Positions 36,313 through 46,176 are shown, numbered from the stretch's first letter. The stretch is DNA of 64,000 nucleotides from Chryseobacterium sp. W4I1 (GCF_030816115.1 NZ_JAUSXQ010000001.1:2666001-2730000), one strand, 5' to 3'. The notes: generated from the letters alone by a model not told the origin. A program made the numbers and translations.

Positions 36313-37488
36313 ATGAAGAAGATCATCTCTGGGGTATTTGTTTTATGCTCTGTCATGATACTGGCTCAGGAAGCCATACAGTTTCAGGAATTACCGTTTA
36401 AAGATATCATAGCAAAAGCGAAAAAAGAAAAAAAACTTGTTTTCATCGATGCTTATGCTTCTTGGTGCGGACCGTGCAAAATGATGGAAAAGAATGTATT
36501 TACTCAAAAACCTGTCGGAGATTATTTTAATACCAATTTTGTGAATGCCAGATTCGATATGGAAAAAGGTGAAGGAAGAGAAATTGCAGCCAAATACGGG
36601 GTGCGCTCTTATCCCACCTATCTTTTCCTAAACGGTGAAGGGGAACTTGTTTCCCAAAATTCCGGGTATATGGAGGAAAGTATGTTTGTAGCCATGGCTC
36701 AGAATATCAACTCACCAGCCAATAAACAAGGTTCATTAAAGGATCGTTTTGCTAAAGGAGAAAAAGATCCTGAATTCCTGATCAACATTATGAAACTGAA
36801 TTCTTCTTCAGATTATGATTTTGCTAAAAAAGCTTCTGAAAGATATTTTGAAAACAAAAAAAAGACTGAAGAAATTTCTAAAGAAGAGATCGGGTTTCTT
36901 CTCTTTTTTGTAAAATCAACGGAAGACAAAAATTATTCTACATTTTCATCCAGAAAGTCTGAAATTACGAAGTATTTACCTGAACAAACTTATAATGAAT
37001 TTGACAATCAGTTAAAACTGTCAAAAATAGTTGAGCAATCTATTGATGATAAAAATAAAAGGATCAATGATGATTATTTCATGAAAACGGCAGAACCGTT
37101 AGTAGGAAAGCAACTTGCACAATCTAAACTAAACCAAACGAGACTCAGTTACTACGAGCAGAATGCCAATTACCCTGAATTTGAAAAAGCCGCATTAGAA
37201 TATTATAAAAATTCTGATTCATTTGAACCTAATGAACTTCTGAGAGCAGCATGGGTATTCGCTGATCACGTCAAAACTCCTTCATCATTGAAGAAAGCTG
37301 CAGAATGGGCGGAAAAATCCGTCATGCGTGGTGAAACAGAGGAAAACACTTATATTCTGGCAAAGCTTTATTTCCTGACAGGAAACAGGGAAATGGCCCA
37401 AAACTATGCGGAAATGTCTAAGAATATGGCATCTCAGGCAGGCAAAGATTCAAAACTCGCAGAAGAATTACTGAAACAAATAAAATAA
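36313..37488 (+). CDS. secreted thioredoxin-fold protein
   Basis: This 391-residue protein has a signal peptide (MKKIISGVFVLCSVMILAQ) and a thioredoxin domain with active site WCGPC at residues 51-55. The C-terminal 240 or so residues form a helical, TPR-like region (KKAAEWAEKSVMRGETEENTYILAKLYFL). It probably acts in periplasmic thiol-disulfide chemistry; the exact partner is unknown. Its stop is immediately followed by the next ATG, so it heads a three-gene operon. The ATG at 36313 is chosen over a TTG at 36274. Confidence 0.85.
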   Translation: MKKIISGVFVLCSVMILAQEAIQFQELPFKDIIAKAKKEKKLVFIDAYASWCGPCKMMEKNVFTQKPVGDYFNTNFVNARFDMEKGEGREIAAKYGVRSYPTYLFLNGEGELVSQNSGYMEESMFVAMAQNINSPANKQGSLKDRFAKGEKDPEFLINIMKLNSSSDYDFAKKASERYFENKKKTEEISKEEIGFLLFFVKSTEDKNYSTFSSRKSEITKYLPEQTYNEFDNQLKLSKIVEQSIDDKNKRINDDYFMKTAEPLVGKQLAQSKLNQTRLSYYEQNANYPEFEKAALEYYKNSDSFEPNELLRAAWVFADHVKTPSSLKKAAEWAEKSVMRGETEENTYILAKLYFLTGNREMAQNYAEMSKNMASQAGKDSKLAEELLKQIK

Positions 37489-38112
37489 ATGCTAAAACAC
37501 AAATTTTTTACCACATCTATTGCACTTTTATCCATGGGAACACTTACAGCCCAGGAGCAGGAACAAGAGAAAAGTATATATATAAAAGGGAATGCACTGT
37601 TAGCGCCCATTGGCCTTCTGAATCTAGGTGTAGAAAAACAGCTCAGCCAGAAATATACTTTGCAGGGTGATGTTCTTATTTCTCCCTGGAAGTCTTTTGC
37701 AGGACATGAGTTCCAATACTACTCTGTTTCCCTGGAAGGCAGATATTATTTTAACCAAGCTTTTCACGGTTGGTATGCAGGTGCAAACATTGCTGCCTCT
37801 GCATTTGTGCTTCAGAAATGGAACTATTGGAAAAATGCCTCTTATACAAATGATCAAAACGAAGTATTTGTAAAATCTAACTTATATCAGAAAGGTGTTT
37901 CATTTTTAGTTGGTGTTACCGGTGGATATCAATTCAATATATCTGACCGTTGGAATATTGACGTGTATGCAACTATCGGTTCGTCTAGTGATTTCTATAA
38001 AGGATACGACCGTACTACCGGCCAACGTTACGAATCAGCTAAGAAATTTAATAAAAGTGGGGAAATTCTTCCTTACAGAGGAGGGGTAATGATCTCTTAC
38101 AAATTAAAATAA
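37489..38112 (+). CDS. outer-membrane protein, DUF3575-like
   Basis: This 207-residue protein has a signal peptide (ending LTAQ) and a predicted eight-strand-like beta pattern with alternating aromatic residues, ending in GVMISYKLK. It resembles DUF3575 outer-membrane proteins. It begins on the base after the thioredoxin-like stop. The role is unknown; it may be structural. Confidence 0.78.
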   Translation: MLKHKFFTTSIALLSMGTLTAQEQEQEKSIYIKGNALLAPIGLLNLGVEKQLSQKYTLQGDVLISPWKSFAGHEFQYYSVSLEGRYYFNQAFHGWYAGANIAASAFVLQKWNYWKNASYTNDQNEVFVKSNLYQKGVSFLVGVTGGYQFNISDRWNIDVYATIGSSSDFYKGYDRTTGQRYESAKKFNKSGEILPYRGGVMISYKLK

Positions 38113-38116
38113 CTGT

Positions 38117-38323
38117 ATGAAACTGTTTGGAAAAAATCATATTATTATCTCATTAATCACTTTTGTGATCCTTTTTTTAATGAACTATATTGGAAATGAC
38201 CTGCCTGACAAACTGGAAAGAGCATTGATGACAGCTTTTGCAGGAGTAATAGGGCTATCCATTGGGCTTTTTATTCTTAATAAAGGCAAAAACGATAATA
38301 AGCCACCACAGAATTTTGACTGA
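38117..38323 (+). CDS. small membrane protein
   Basis: This 68-residue protein has two predicted membrane helices (about residues 9-25 and 37-55) and a charged Asn/Lys-rich tail. It starts four bases after the DUF3575-like gene, which supports a third gene in the operon. I do not recognise a family. Confidence 0.65.
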   Translation: MKLFGKNHIIISLITFVILFLMNYIGNDLPDKLERALMTAFAGVIGLSIGLFILNKGKNDNKPPQNFD

Positions 38324-38331
38324 TAAAAAAG

Positions 38332-38422
38332 AATTGTCAATTATAAATTAAACTTCACTAGCGAATTCTTATGATTACCGAGATTCAAAATTGACTGGCA
38401 AAGACAAATTCGCAATTGACTT
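38332..38422. repeat. dispersed AATTGTCAATT-type repeat, copy 2
   Basis: Degenerate GAATTGTCAATT and AATTCGCAATTGAC segments in opposite orientation occupy the gap between convergent genes. Confidence 0.5.
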
Positions 38423-38428
38423 TAAAAA

Positions 38429-39625
38429 TCAATCTTTGTAAATAACATATTTCGTACGGATCTTTTCAAATTTTTCCAGGTCATTTTTCCAAGACACTCT
38501 GATCTCCTGCATTGATTTCCCAGCTATGATCTGTTTTCTGAATTCATCAGTTCCGGCCAGTTTATCAAAGAATAAATTTTCCAGGAAGAAACCCTGTTGT
38601 GGGTTTTTATAATTTTTATAAGATTTAATCAGCCAATCCAGATTAAGCTCCCTTAAATCTTTTGGGTAAGATGAAAGATCTTCACCATAACATAGCTTTC
38701 CGTTAAGGAATGGATCTTTCGCTCCAAAGTTCGGCTTAGGAGTAAACTGATAAGGAAGTCCCTGTGTCCATGGAGATCCATAGATCTGAAAAGGCAGATC
38801 AGTGCCTCTACCTACCGAAACCTGGGTACCTTCAAAGAAACATAGACTTGGATATAAATTGATGGATTTATCATTTGGTAAATTAGGAGAAGGCTTATCT
38901 AAGATTGGGTAGCGTTGTTTTTTGTGATAGTTTTTCATGGGAATCAAGGTGTATTTTGCCTGTACTCCATTTTTGAGCCATTTCTCCCCATTGACCATTT
39001 TCCCATACTCTCCTATCGTCAATCCGTATACTACAGGAACTTCATGCATCCCTACAAAACTGGACCATTTCTTTTTTAATACCGGTCCGTCTGTGTATCC
39101 GTCATGTGGATTCGGACGGTCAAATACCATTATTTCAACATTATTTTCGGCACCGGCCTCCATTAAATAGGTCAAGGTTGAAATATAAGTATAGAACCTC
39201 ACTCCTACATCCTGGATATCAAAAACAATGATATCAATTCCTTTTAACTGTTCAGGTTTTGGCTTTTTATTGTTGCCATATAAAGAAATAATAGGAATTC
39301 CCGTTTTGGTATCTACCCCATTTTTCACTTTTTCACCAGCATCAGCATCTCCTCTGAACCCATGTTCTGGAGCGAAGATGGTTTTAATTTTAATATTATT
39401 TTTAACTAAAAAATCCACTACATAGCTCTTATCACTCATCAGGCCGGTTTGGTTGGTGACCACGCCGATTGTTTTATTCTTTAACAGAGGTAGATAAAGA
39501 TCAGATTGATCTGCACCGGTTTTAAAATCCGGTTGAACTTGAGTCTGAGAATAATATTGATTGAATACTCCTAAAAAAATTAGGCAAATAAGAAGTAAAT
39601 TTTTAATTTTGAAATCTAAATTCAT
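38429..39625 (-). CDS. NamZ-type exo-N-acetylmuramidase (DUF1343)
   Basis: This 398-residue protein starts at the ATG at 39625 (MNLDFKIKNLLLICLIFLG), where the signal peptide begins; a longer upstream frame has no homologous features. Conserved DUF1343 segments include EHGFRGDADAGEKV, DIQDVGVRFYTYIS and GTQVSVGRGTDLPFQIYGSP. NamZ enzymes remove terminal N-acetylmuramic acid from peptidoglycan fragments. It would act in the periplasm or outside the cell. Its start is only four bases from the divergent permease start. Confidence 0.85.
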   Translation of the reverse strand: MNLDFKIKNLLLICLIFLGVFNQYYSQTQVQPDFKTGADQSDLYLPLLKNKTIGVVTNQTGLMSDKSYVVDFLVKNNIKIKTIFAPEHGFRGDADAGEKVKNGVDTKTGIPIISLYGNNKKPKPEQLKGIDIIVFDIQDVGVRFYTYISTLTYLMEAGAENNVEIMVFDRPNPHDGYTDGPVLKKKWSSFVGMHEVPVVYGLTIGEYGKMVNGEKWLKNGVQAKYTLIPMKNYHKKQRYPILDKPSPNLPNDKSINLYPSLCFFEGTQVSVGRGTDLPFQIYGSPWTQGLPYQFTPKPNFGAKDPFLNGKLCYGEDLSSYPKDLRELNLDWLIKSYKNYKNPQQGFFLENLFFDKLAGTDEFRKQIIAGKSMQEIRVSWKNDLEKFEKIRTKYVIYKD

Positions 39626-39629
39626 AAGC

Positions 39630-40859
39630 TTGAAGTTTCCTTTATATTTCTCTAGAAAAATAGCGTTTTCCAAAGATAACAAAAATAACCTTTCGAGGGT
39701 TATCATCTTCATCGGCAGACTTTCTGTAGCTCTGGGGATCATTGTTTCTTTAATTACTGTAGCTACCGGTTTCGGCTCAAAAAAAGCTATTAAAGAAAGA
39801 CTGGCAGATTTCAGCGGGCATATCACCGTACGGTCTACAAGATCCAATTCCTCCTATAATACTTCTGTTCTTGATAATCAGGGATTGAATATTCCAAAAA
39901 TCAAAGAGCTTCCGGATGTGGAAAGTGTTCAGAAGTATGCAACGGTAACCGGGATTATGCGTAACGAACATAATTTCTCAGGAATCATATTTAAAGGAAT
40001 CGGAAAAGATTTTGACAGTTTGAGATTCAAGAAATTCCTTGTGGCCGGAACCACTCCAAAAGTAACGGAGAATGGCTTTAACAATGATGTAACTATTTCA
40101 CAGAAGGTGGCTAATGATCTTCATCTTAAAGTTAATGACAGCATTGTCACCGTGTTTTCAAAGGCAGATCAGAAACCGATTTACCGGAAATTCAGGGTTA
40201 TCGGGATTTATAAAACTGATATTAAAATGATTGATGAACAGTTCGTCATCGGAGGAATCAATCATGTAAGAAAAATCCAGGAAATGAAACCGGATGAAAT
40301 AGGGGGCATTGATATATTTCTGAAAAACGTAAATGATATTGACAGGGATTTCCCTGAAATTGAAAAACTGATCGGTTATAAAAACTATGCAGAAAAAGCA
40401 ACGGAGAAATTCCCGCAGATTAATGACTGGATCAGTATTTTCGATACAAATATTGCCCTGATCATCATTATTATGTTGATTGTTGTTGTCATCAATATTA
40501 TTATGGTTCTTTTAATTCTTATTATTGAGAGAACCAATTCCATAGGACTTCTGAAAACATTGGGAGCAAGCAATTCACAGATAAGAGCGACTTTTATCAA
40601 TTATACGCTGATCATTATGATCCCGGGACTTCTTTATGGAAATGCAATCGGTCTGGGGCTTATTCTGCTTCAGAAATTTTTCGGTATTATCAAGCTTAAT
40701 CCTGAAAACTATTATGTAAGTACGGTTCCGGTAGATCTTAATCCAATCGCCATTATTTCCATTTCATTAGGAATTCTGCTCATTTCAGGGCTAGCTCTTA
40801 TTATTCCAAGCTACCTGATCAGCAAAATTTCCCCAGTGAAAGTAATTAAGTATAACTAG
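39630..40859 (+). CDS. FtsX-like ABC transporter permease
   Basis: This 409-residue protein has an N-terminal membrane helix (about residues 25-47), a periplasmic domain of about 220 residues, and three C-terminal helices, as in MacB/LolCE-type permeases. The family typically starts MKFPLYFSRKIAFSKDNKN, which matches a TTG at 39630; an ATG at 39561 would add 23 atypical residues and overlap the NamZ gene. No ATPase is adjacent. It may move lipoproteins or envelope lipids. Confidence 0.82.
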   Translation: MKFPLYFSRKIAFSKDNKNNLSRVIIFIGRLSVALGIIVSLITVATGFGSKKAIKERLADFSGHITVRSTRSNSSYNTSVLDNQGLNIPKIKELPDVESVQKYATVTGIMRNEHNFSGIIFKGIGKDFDSLRFKKFLVAGTTPKVTENGFNNDVTISQKVANDLHLKVNDSIVTVFSKADQKPIYRKFRVIGIYKTDIKMIDEQFVIGGINHVRKIQEMKPDEIGGIDIFLKNVNDIDRDFPEIEKLIGYKNYAEKATEKFPQINDWISIFDTNIALIIIIMLIVVVINIIMVLLILIIERTNSIGLLKTLGASNSQIRATFINYTLIIMIPGLLYGNAIGLGLILLQKFFGIIKLNPENYYVSTVPVDLNPIAIISISLGILLISGLALIIPSYLISKISPVKVIKYN

Positions 40860-40868
40860 ATGAGATTT

Positions 40869-41118
40869 GTGAATGGTGAATGGTCCAATTGTCAATGATT
40901 GAAGACGGATCAATTTTATTATAGTTAAAAAATTAATTGTTAACTATTCATTATTTCTAGAGAAGTCAATAGCATCATTTAAATCTATAATCAGTAACTT
41001 CCGCTAGTAAAATTGACAATTAACTATTCGCCATTCACTTGAATTAATAAGGTGAGAGATAATTATCCAATGCCCTGAAGTGAGAAAATTCACAATTGCC
41101 CTTTCACCATTCACATTT
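40869..41118. repeat. dispersed GTGAATGG repeat, copy 3 (compound)
   Basis: GTGAATGGTGAATGG (40869-40883) faces CCATTCAC (41031-41038) and CACCATTCAC (41105-41114). The 330-base gap 40860-41189 otherwise holds only AT-rich DNA and the cysteine synthase promoter. Confidence 0.7.
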
Positions 41119-41162
41119 TAAATCATTAATTTTAATAATTATAAGGCTAATTTTTAAAGTCT

Positions 41163-41170
41163 TATCTTTG
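41163..41170 (+). promoter_or_regulatory. Bacteroidota -7 box for cysteine synthase
   Basis: TATCTTTG matches TAnnTTTG, 20 bases before the ATG at 41190. No -33 TTG at the usual distance. Confidence 0.55.
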
Positions 41171-41189
41171 CACTGCTTATAAACCATTT

Positions 41190-42173
41190 ATGAAATACGC
41201 AAAAAATATTCTTGAAACGATAGGAAATACCCCTCTTGTAAAGCTTAACAAAGTATTAGGAGAAGACTTTCCAGCATTAGTTTTAGCAAAAGTAGAGACC
41301 TTCAATCCGGGAAATTCAGTTAAGGATAGAATGGCTGTTAAAATGATAGAAGATGCCGAAAAAGACGGCAGACTAAAACCTGGCGGAACCATTATTGAAG
41401 GGACTTCAGGAAATACAGGAATGGGACTAGCTTTGGCCGCTATCATCAAAGGCTACAAATGTATTTTTGTAACCAATTCCAAACAATCAAAGGAGAAATG
41501 TGACATCCTTCGTGCTGTAGGGGCGGAAGTTATTGTATGCCCTACTGATGTGAAGCCTACCGATCCCCGTTCTTACTATTCAGTTTCTAAAAGACTGGCT
41601 AAGGAAACCGAAAACGGATGGTATGTAAACCAATATGACAATTTATCCAACAGAGCTGCTCATTATGAATCTACAGCTCCTGAAATCTGGGATCAGACGG
41701 ATGGAAAGCTGACTCATTTTGTTGCAGGTGCCGGAACAGGAGGTACTGTTACAGGTTGCGGAACATTCTTCAAGGAGAAAAATCCTGATATCAAAGTAAT
41801 TGGAGTTGATACGTATGGTTCTATTTTAAAGGAATTCCATGAAACAGGTGAGCTTCATTACGATCATGCTTATACTTACATCACGGAAGGAATCGGGGAA
41901 GATATTATTCCTGAGAATTATGATATGTCTGTGATTGATCATTTTGAAAAAGTAACGGATAAAGACGGTGCTATCTATGCAAGAAAACTGGCCAAAGAGG
42001 AAGGGATTTTCTGTGGATATTCTGCAGGAAGTGCCATTGCTTCTCTTATCCAGATGAAAGATCAGTTCACAAAAGATGATGTAATTGTAGTTCTTCTTCA
42101 TGACCATGGCTCAAGATATGTAGGAAAGGTCTACAATGACGAGTGGATGAAGGAAATGGGCTGGCTGGACTAA
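41190..42173 (+). CDS. PLP-dependent cysteine synthase family protein
   Basis: This 327-residue enzyme has the PLP lysine K45 in NPGNSVKDRM and the substrate loop SGNTG at 73-77, as in CysK/CysM. It makes cysteine from O-acetylserine and sulfide or a similar beta-replacement product. It lacks the CBS domains of full cystathionine beta-synthases, but catalytic-domain-only CBS enzymes cannot be ruled out. It is a single gene with its own terminator. Confidence 0.9.
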   Translation: MKYAKNILETIGNTPLVKLNKVLGEDFPALVLAKVETFNPGNSVKDRMAVKMIEDAEKDGRLKPGGTIIEGTSGNTGMGLALAAIIKGYKCIFVTNSKQSKEKCDILRAVGAEVIVCPTDVKPTDPRSYYSVSKRLAKETENGWYVNQYDNLSNRAAHYESTAPEIWDQTDGKLTHFVAGAGTGGTVTGCGTFFKEKNPDIKVIGVDTYGSILKEFHETGELHYDHAYTYITEGIGEDIIPENYDMSVIDHFEKVTDKDGAIYARKLAKEEGIFCGYSAGSAIASLIQMKDQFTKDDVIVVLLHDHGSRYVGKVYNDEWMKEMGWLD

Positions 42174-42234
42174 TCAACATTGAAGGCAGAGTATATTTTG
42201 CCTTAACAATAAAGATATCACTTTAAAAATAATT

Positions 42235-42268
42235 AAACCAAAGTAAAAGCTGTTTACTTTGGTTTTTT
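42235..42268 (+). terminator. terminator after cysteine synthase
   Basis: AAACCAAAGTAAA (42235-42247) pairs with TTTACTTTGGTTT (42253-42265), five-base loop, then T residues. Confidence 0.88.
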
Positions 42269-42330
42269 TATAAACTTTAATTTGATTTCCAACCCATATT
42301 TACATTTGAATTAGCACTGGAGAATAAAGA

Positions 42331-42369
42331 AAAACAGCAGAAATTCTAAAATTTCCACTGTTTTTTTTA
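42331..42369 (-). terminator. possible terminator of M1 aminopeptidase
   Basis: An imperfect stem (AAAACAGCAGAAAT with ATTTCCACTGTTTT) lies downstream of the minus-strand aminopeptidase stop, with an A-rich side that is a T-run on the minus strand. Confidence 0.5.
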
Positions 42370-42420
42370 GTTATTTGTTTACTTCTTTATTTTCAGGAGT
42401 ACTCAAAATTAATAGCCGAT

Positions 42421-44931
42421 TTATTTAAAATCTTCAATGGCCTTATTGATTGCATCGATCTGCCTGTTGATGCTTGCAGCATTTTGAGGATTTTGTCTCA
42501 ACAATTCCATCTTTTTATTCAAGCCATCTTTCAGCATTTGGGAAATCATCATTTTTACCTGAGGATTATCTCCCATCTCTCCTTTTGCATGACTTATTAT
42601 TTTTGTAATGTTTTCAGTAGCTTTCAGGTTATCTGAGCTCATAATCCAGTTGTATCCTTCTTCTGCAGATTTTCCTAATTCCGGATTCTGGAATTTAATA
42701 AACGGATAAAATGCCACTAACGGAGTAATATTAGCCATCTGAGAAGTTATCTTATTTTTTACAATGACAGGAAGCAACTGCCCCAACAGTTCGTCTGATG
42801 CCCCTTCAAGATCAATTTTATCAGCCAGCGTATTGGCTTTTGAAGGATCTATCATTACTACAGCGCTTAATGAATTTCCTTTTACTGCATTGGAAACTGC
42901 ACTAATTCCTTTTTCAAAAAGCGGAAGATATTTTTTATCCTTAGTTTTAGCCAGTGCAGCAATAGCTGCTGCCTGAACTAATGTCCTGGGATCATTGGAT
43001 GCTAATTTTTCAACATCTGCACCTAAGGCCTTCATCTGTTCAGGATTGGAAAGATCCATTAACTGAAGGGCTTTGATTCTTGTTTTAAAATACGGATCTC
43101 TTAATGCGGCAGAAAGCAATTTTGTAGCTGAAGGATTCTTTCCAACCTGATCTTTTATATCAAGTAAAGCATTGTATCTGCTCTTAAATTCCTTAGAGTT
43201 TGTAAACTGCATAAGATTCTGCTCAGGAGTTTTGGTCTCGGTAATGTCTGCCAGCAAAATTCCATCTGCATTGATGTTGATAAGATCCGGAGTTTTAGAC
43301 ACATCAAAATTGAACGTGTTCTTTGCTTCGGCGTTTACCCATACATTATATCTTTTGGGCTTTCCATTGTCATAAACATCAATTGCAAGAGGAAACTCAA
43401 ACATCTGCTCCTGGGACTGATTGATCGTTACGGCAACTTGTTTTTTGACAGGTTCGAAGGTAAACGTGTAGTTTAACTTTGGATTTCCGCTTCCGAAGTA
43501 CCATTGATTAAAGAACCAGTTCAAATCTTTTCCTGAAACTTTTTCAAAAGACAGTCTCAATTGGTGAGCTTCTGCATTTTGATACTCATTTGTTTTCAGA
43601 TAATCATTCATTCCGGCAAAAAAGGCATCATCACCCAAATAATTTCTCAGCATATGAAGAATACCGCCTCCTTTCTGGTAAGTCACCAAATCAAAAACAT
43701 CTTCACGGGAATCATAATTAAACCTCACCAGGTTTTTCTTAAAATCTGCCGGATTATGAATGTACATATTTACATTCATCATCTGACGGTAATCTGCCTG
43801 ATCTTTTCCGTATTTGTATTCATTCCAGAGGTATTCGGAATAGTCGGCAAAAGATTCATTCACGGTAAGGTTACTCCAGCTTTCTGCCGTCACAAGATCT
43901 CCAAACCAGTGGTGGAATAATTCATGAGCAATGACATCTTCCCATTTATTCTCATCAATCAGCTGTCCCGGTTTTTGAAGAACATCACTTCCGTGAAGGG
44001 TTGCCGTTGTATTTTCCATGGCGCCACTTACATAATCTCTGCCTGAGATCTGTGCATATTTTGGCCAAGGATAATCGTAGCCCATTTTTTTAGAGAAAAA
44101 CTCGATCATTTCCGGCGTGTTTCCGTAAATCTGTTTTGCATAAGGTTCATACTCTTTTTCAATATAATAATCTACGGGAATATTTTTCCATTTGTCTTTA
44201 ACAATAGCATACTCACCTACTCCCATAAAGAACAGATAAGTAGCATGTCTTTTATCCATCACCCAATGGTCGGTTCTTAAATTGTTTGCTTCTTTCTGTG
44301 AATCTTTTAAAATTCCGTTGGAAAGGGTTACATATTTATCAGGAACCGTCATGTAGATCTCCTGAGTAGTTTTCTGATTGGGCTTATCGATGGTTGGAAA
44401 CCATGCAGATGAAGATTCTGTTTCACCCTGCGTCCAGATCTGCGTTGGCTTATCCGGATCTTTTCCCTGTGCGTTGATGAAATAAAGTCCTTTGGCATCA
44501 TTGATGGCCATGCTGCCTTTTTGTTTTACCTCATTCGGACGTGCTGTATACTTTATATATACTGTATATTCCTGGTTTTTCTGATAAGTTTTATCCAAGC
44601 TGATCGTCAGGATTTCATCTTTATATTCATATTTCAGAGGTGATCTTTTGCCGTTGTTATCAAGAGCGACTTCGTGGATCAACATCCCTTTTGCATCAAG
44701 GATTAATTGATTCGTAGGATAAAAGTAAGGAGACGCTGTCAGCCATTCTTCACCTCCCATCTGCTCTTTCTGATAATCGAAATTTACTTTCAGCTTGGTA
44801 TGTTTAAGCTCCGTTACTTTCGTGTTTGTGGCTCTGTATACTTTTTCTCTTCCTGAAGTTTCGGTCTGTGCTGATACGTTAGCGGAAAATAAAATTCCCA
44901 GTATAGCCATTGATAAGATCGCCTTTTTCAT
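42421..44931 (-). CDS. M1 family zinc aminopeptidase
   Basis: This 836-residue secreted peptidase has a signal peptide (residues 1-21, ending SANVSA), GAMEN exopeptidase motif at 303-307, zinc site HELFH at 336-340 and the third ligand E359 in NVNESFADY. A C-terminal helical region of about 270 residues follows. M1 enzymes release N-terminal residues from peptides; here it should act in the periplasm or outside the cell. It follows a 76-residue protein gene by 11 bases. Confidence 0.94.
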   Translation of the reverse strand: MKKAILSMAILGILFSANVSAQTETSGREKVYRATNTKVTELKHTKLKVNFDYQKEQMGGEEWLTASPYFYPTNQLILDAKGMLIHEVALDNNGKRSPLKYEYKDEILTISLDKTYQKNQEYTVYIKYTARPNEVKQKGSMAINDAKGLYFINAQGKDPDKPTQIWTQGETESSSAWFPTIDKPNQKTTQEIYMTVPDKYVTLSNGILKDSQKEANNLRTDHWVMDKRHATYLFFMGVGEYAIVKDKWKNIPVDYYIEKEYEPYAKQIYGNTPEMIEFFSKKMGYDYPWPKYAQISGRDYVSGAMENTTATLHGSDVLQKPGQLIDENKWEDVIAHELFHHWFGDLVTAESWSNLTVNESFADYSEYLWNEYKYGKDQADYRQMMNVNMYIHNPADFKKNLVRFNYDSREDVFDLVTYQKGGGILHMLRNYLGDDAFFAGMNDYLKTNEYQNAEAHQLRLSFEKVSGKDLNWFFNQWYFGSGNPKLNYTFTFEPVKKQVAVTINQSQEQMFEFPLAIDVYDNGKPKRYNVWVNAEAKNTFNFDVSKTPDLININADGILLADITETKTPEQNLMQFTNSKEFKSRYNALLDIKDQVGKNPSATKLLSAALRDPYFKTRIKALQLMDLSNPEQMKALGADVEKLASNDPRTLVQAAAIAALAKTKDKKYLPLFEKGISAVSNAVKGNSLSAVVMIDPSKANTLADKIDLEGASDELLGQLLPVIVKNKITSQMANITPLVAFYPFIKFQNPELGKSAEEGYNWIMSSDNLKATENITKIISHAKGEMGDNPQVKMMISQMLKDGLNKKMELLRQNPQNAASINRQIDAINKAIEDFK

Positions 44932-44942
44932 TTATTACTTTA

Positions 44943-45173
44943 TTATTTTTTAGAATTATTCTTTGTTATTATATCGAAAATATCGTTAACCAAAGTTTCA
45001 TAGTCGCCCTTTTTGAGCTGTTCCTTGGTTTTGGCGAAAGCTTTTTTCAGCTCACTTTCTGGATTTTCGTCATCAATGATTTCGATGGATGCCACGCCTT
45101 TAATCTGCAGTAAAATTTCTTTCAGTTTTTCGGCGTCTACATCCTTTTCAATGGTAATTTTAATTGATTTCAT
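44943..45173 (-). CDS. small protein, DUF2683-like (uncertain)
   Basis: This 76-residue protein has an N-terminal beta-alpha-beta pattern (MKSIKITIEKDVDAEKLKEI ... SIEIIDDE) followed by a charged helical tail. It resembles small antitoxin-like or HMA-like folds only in shape. No toxin gene is adjacent; the next gene is the M1 aminopeptidase, 11 bases away, so they are probably co-transcribed. The function is unknown. Confidence 0.65.
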   Translation of the reverse strand: MKSIKITIEKDVDAEKLKEILLQIKGVASIEIIDDENPESELKKAFAKTKEQLKKGDYETLVNDIFDIITKNNSKK

Positions 45174-45219
45174 AATAGAAAATAAATAGGTCCTAAATTT
45201 ACCTTAAAAGTTACAAAAA

Positions 45220-45242
45220 AAGTGAAGACCTAATCTCCACTT
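45220..45242 (-). terminator. thyA terminator
   Basis: AAGTGAAGA (45220-45228) pairs with TCTCCACTT (45234-45242) with one wobble; on the minus strand a T-run follows. Confidence 0.75.
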
Positions 45243-45260
45243 CTTTATTTTAAAATCTCA

Positions 45261-46055
45261 TTAAATAGCTACAGGAGCTTTGATCCCCGGATGCGGATCA
45301 TAGTTTTCAAGGGTAAAGTCTTCAAAATTAAAATCAAAAATATTTCTGATCTCAGGATTCAGCTTCATTGTCGGAAGAGATCTTGTCTCTCTGGAAAGTT
45401 GTTTTTTCACCTGCTCAAAATGGTTATTATAAATATGAACATCCCCGAAACTGTGAACATAATCCCCAACTTCAAGATCACATACCTGAGCTACCATCAT
45501 CAGCAATAATGCATAGCTTGCGATATTGAACGGTACACCCAAAAATACGTCAGCACTTCTCTGATACAGTTGTAATGAAAGTTTTCCATCTGCCACATAA
45601 AACTGGAATAATGCGTGACATGGTGCCAGTGCCATATTTGGAATTTCGGCAGCATTCCATGCGGAAACGATCAGTCTTCTGGAATCGGGATTTTTCTTGA
45701 TCTGATCGATTACTTCTGTAATCTGATCCACTACTTTCCCATTTGCTCCCTGCCAGCTTCTCCATTGTGCTCCGTAAACAGGACCTAAATCTCCATTTTC
45801 GTCTGCCCATTCGTCCCAGATACTTACTCCGTTGTCATTTAGATATTTCACGTTGGTATCTCCTTTCAAAAACCACAACAATTCATAAATAATAGATTTC
45901 AGATGTACTTTTTTGGTTGTCACCATAGGAAAACCTTTTGACAGATCATATCTCAGCTGATAGCCAAAAACACTTCTGGTTCCGGTTCCGGTTCTGTCGG
46001 TTTTATCTGTACCGTTGTCCAGGATATGCTGTAAAAGGTCTAAGTAATTCTGCAT
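45261..46055 (-). CDS. thyA: thymidylate synthase
   Basis: This 264-residue enzyme has nucleophile C146 in [13 protein letters not shown], the same position as in the E. coli enzyme, and the arginine pair in [11 protein letters not shown]. It methylates dUMP to dTMP using methylene-tetrahydrofolate. It is cytoplasmic and stands alone, with a -7 box (CAAATTTA on the plus strand, 46079-46086) upstream and its own terminator. Confidence 0.97.
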   Translation of the reverse strand: MQNYLDLLQHILDNGTDKTDRTGTGTRSVFGYQLRYDLSKGFPMVTTKKVHLKSIIYELLWFLKGDTNVKYLNDNGVSIWDEWADENGDLGPVYGAQWRSWQGANGKVVDQITEVIDQIKKNPDSRRLIVSAWNAAEIPNMALAPCHALFQFYVADGKLSLQLYQRSADVFLGVPFNIASYALLLMMVAQVCDLEVGDYVHSFGDVHIYNNHFEQVKKQLSRETRSLPTMKLNPEIRNIFDFNFEDFTLENYDPHPGIKAPVAI

Positions 46056-46078
46056 TTTTAAAAGCTGTTTTTATGGTT

Positions 46079-46086
46079 CAAATTTA
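46079..46086 (-). promoter_or_regulatory. Bacteroidota -7 box for thyA
   Basis: The minus strand reads TAAATTTG, matching TAnnTTTG, 24 bases before the thyA ATG at 46055. Confidence 0.55.
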
Positions 46087-46127
46087 GAAAAAACTAACTG
46101 ATTTTAGGTTATCATAGGTCATAAAAA

Positions 46128-46149
46128 AGCATTCATTTTCATGAATGCT
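46128..46149 (-). terminator. SDR terminator
   Basis: AGCATTCAT (46128-46136) pairs perfectly with ATGAATGCT (46141-46149); on the minus strand a T-run follows. Confidence 0.88.
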
Positions 46150-46176
46150 ATAGATAAGGTTTATCTCTTTTTTCTA

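Noticed and set aside
36093..36401. 102-codon ORF across tRNA-Phe
   Set aside because: It spans the tRNA and its terminator and overlaps the thioredoxin signal peptide out of frame.
39626..39847. N-terminal extension of the NamZ gene
   Set aside because: The 74 extra residues lie antisense to the permease and precede a clear signal peptide at 39625.
44943..45173. Toxin-antitoxin module
   Set aside because: The small protein has an antitoxin-like shape but no toxin partner; the neighbour is an aminopeptidase.
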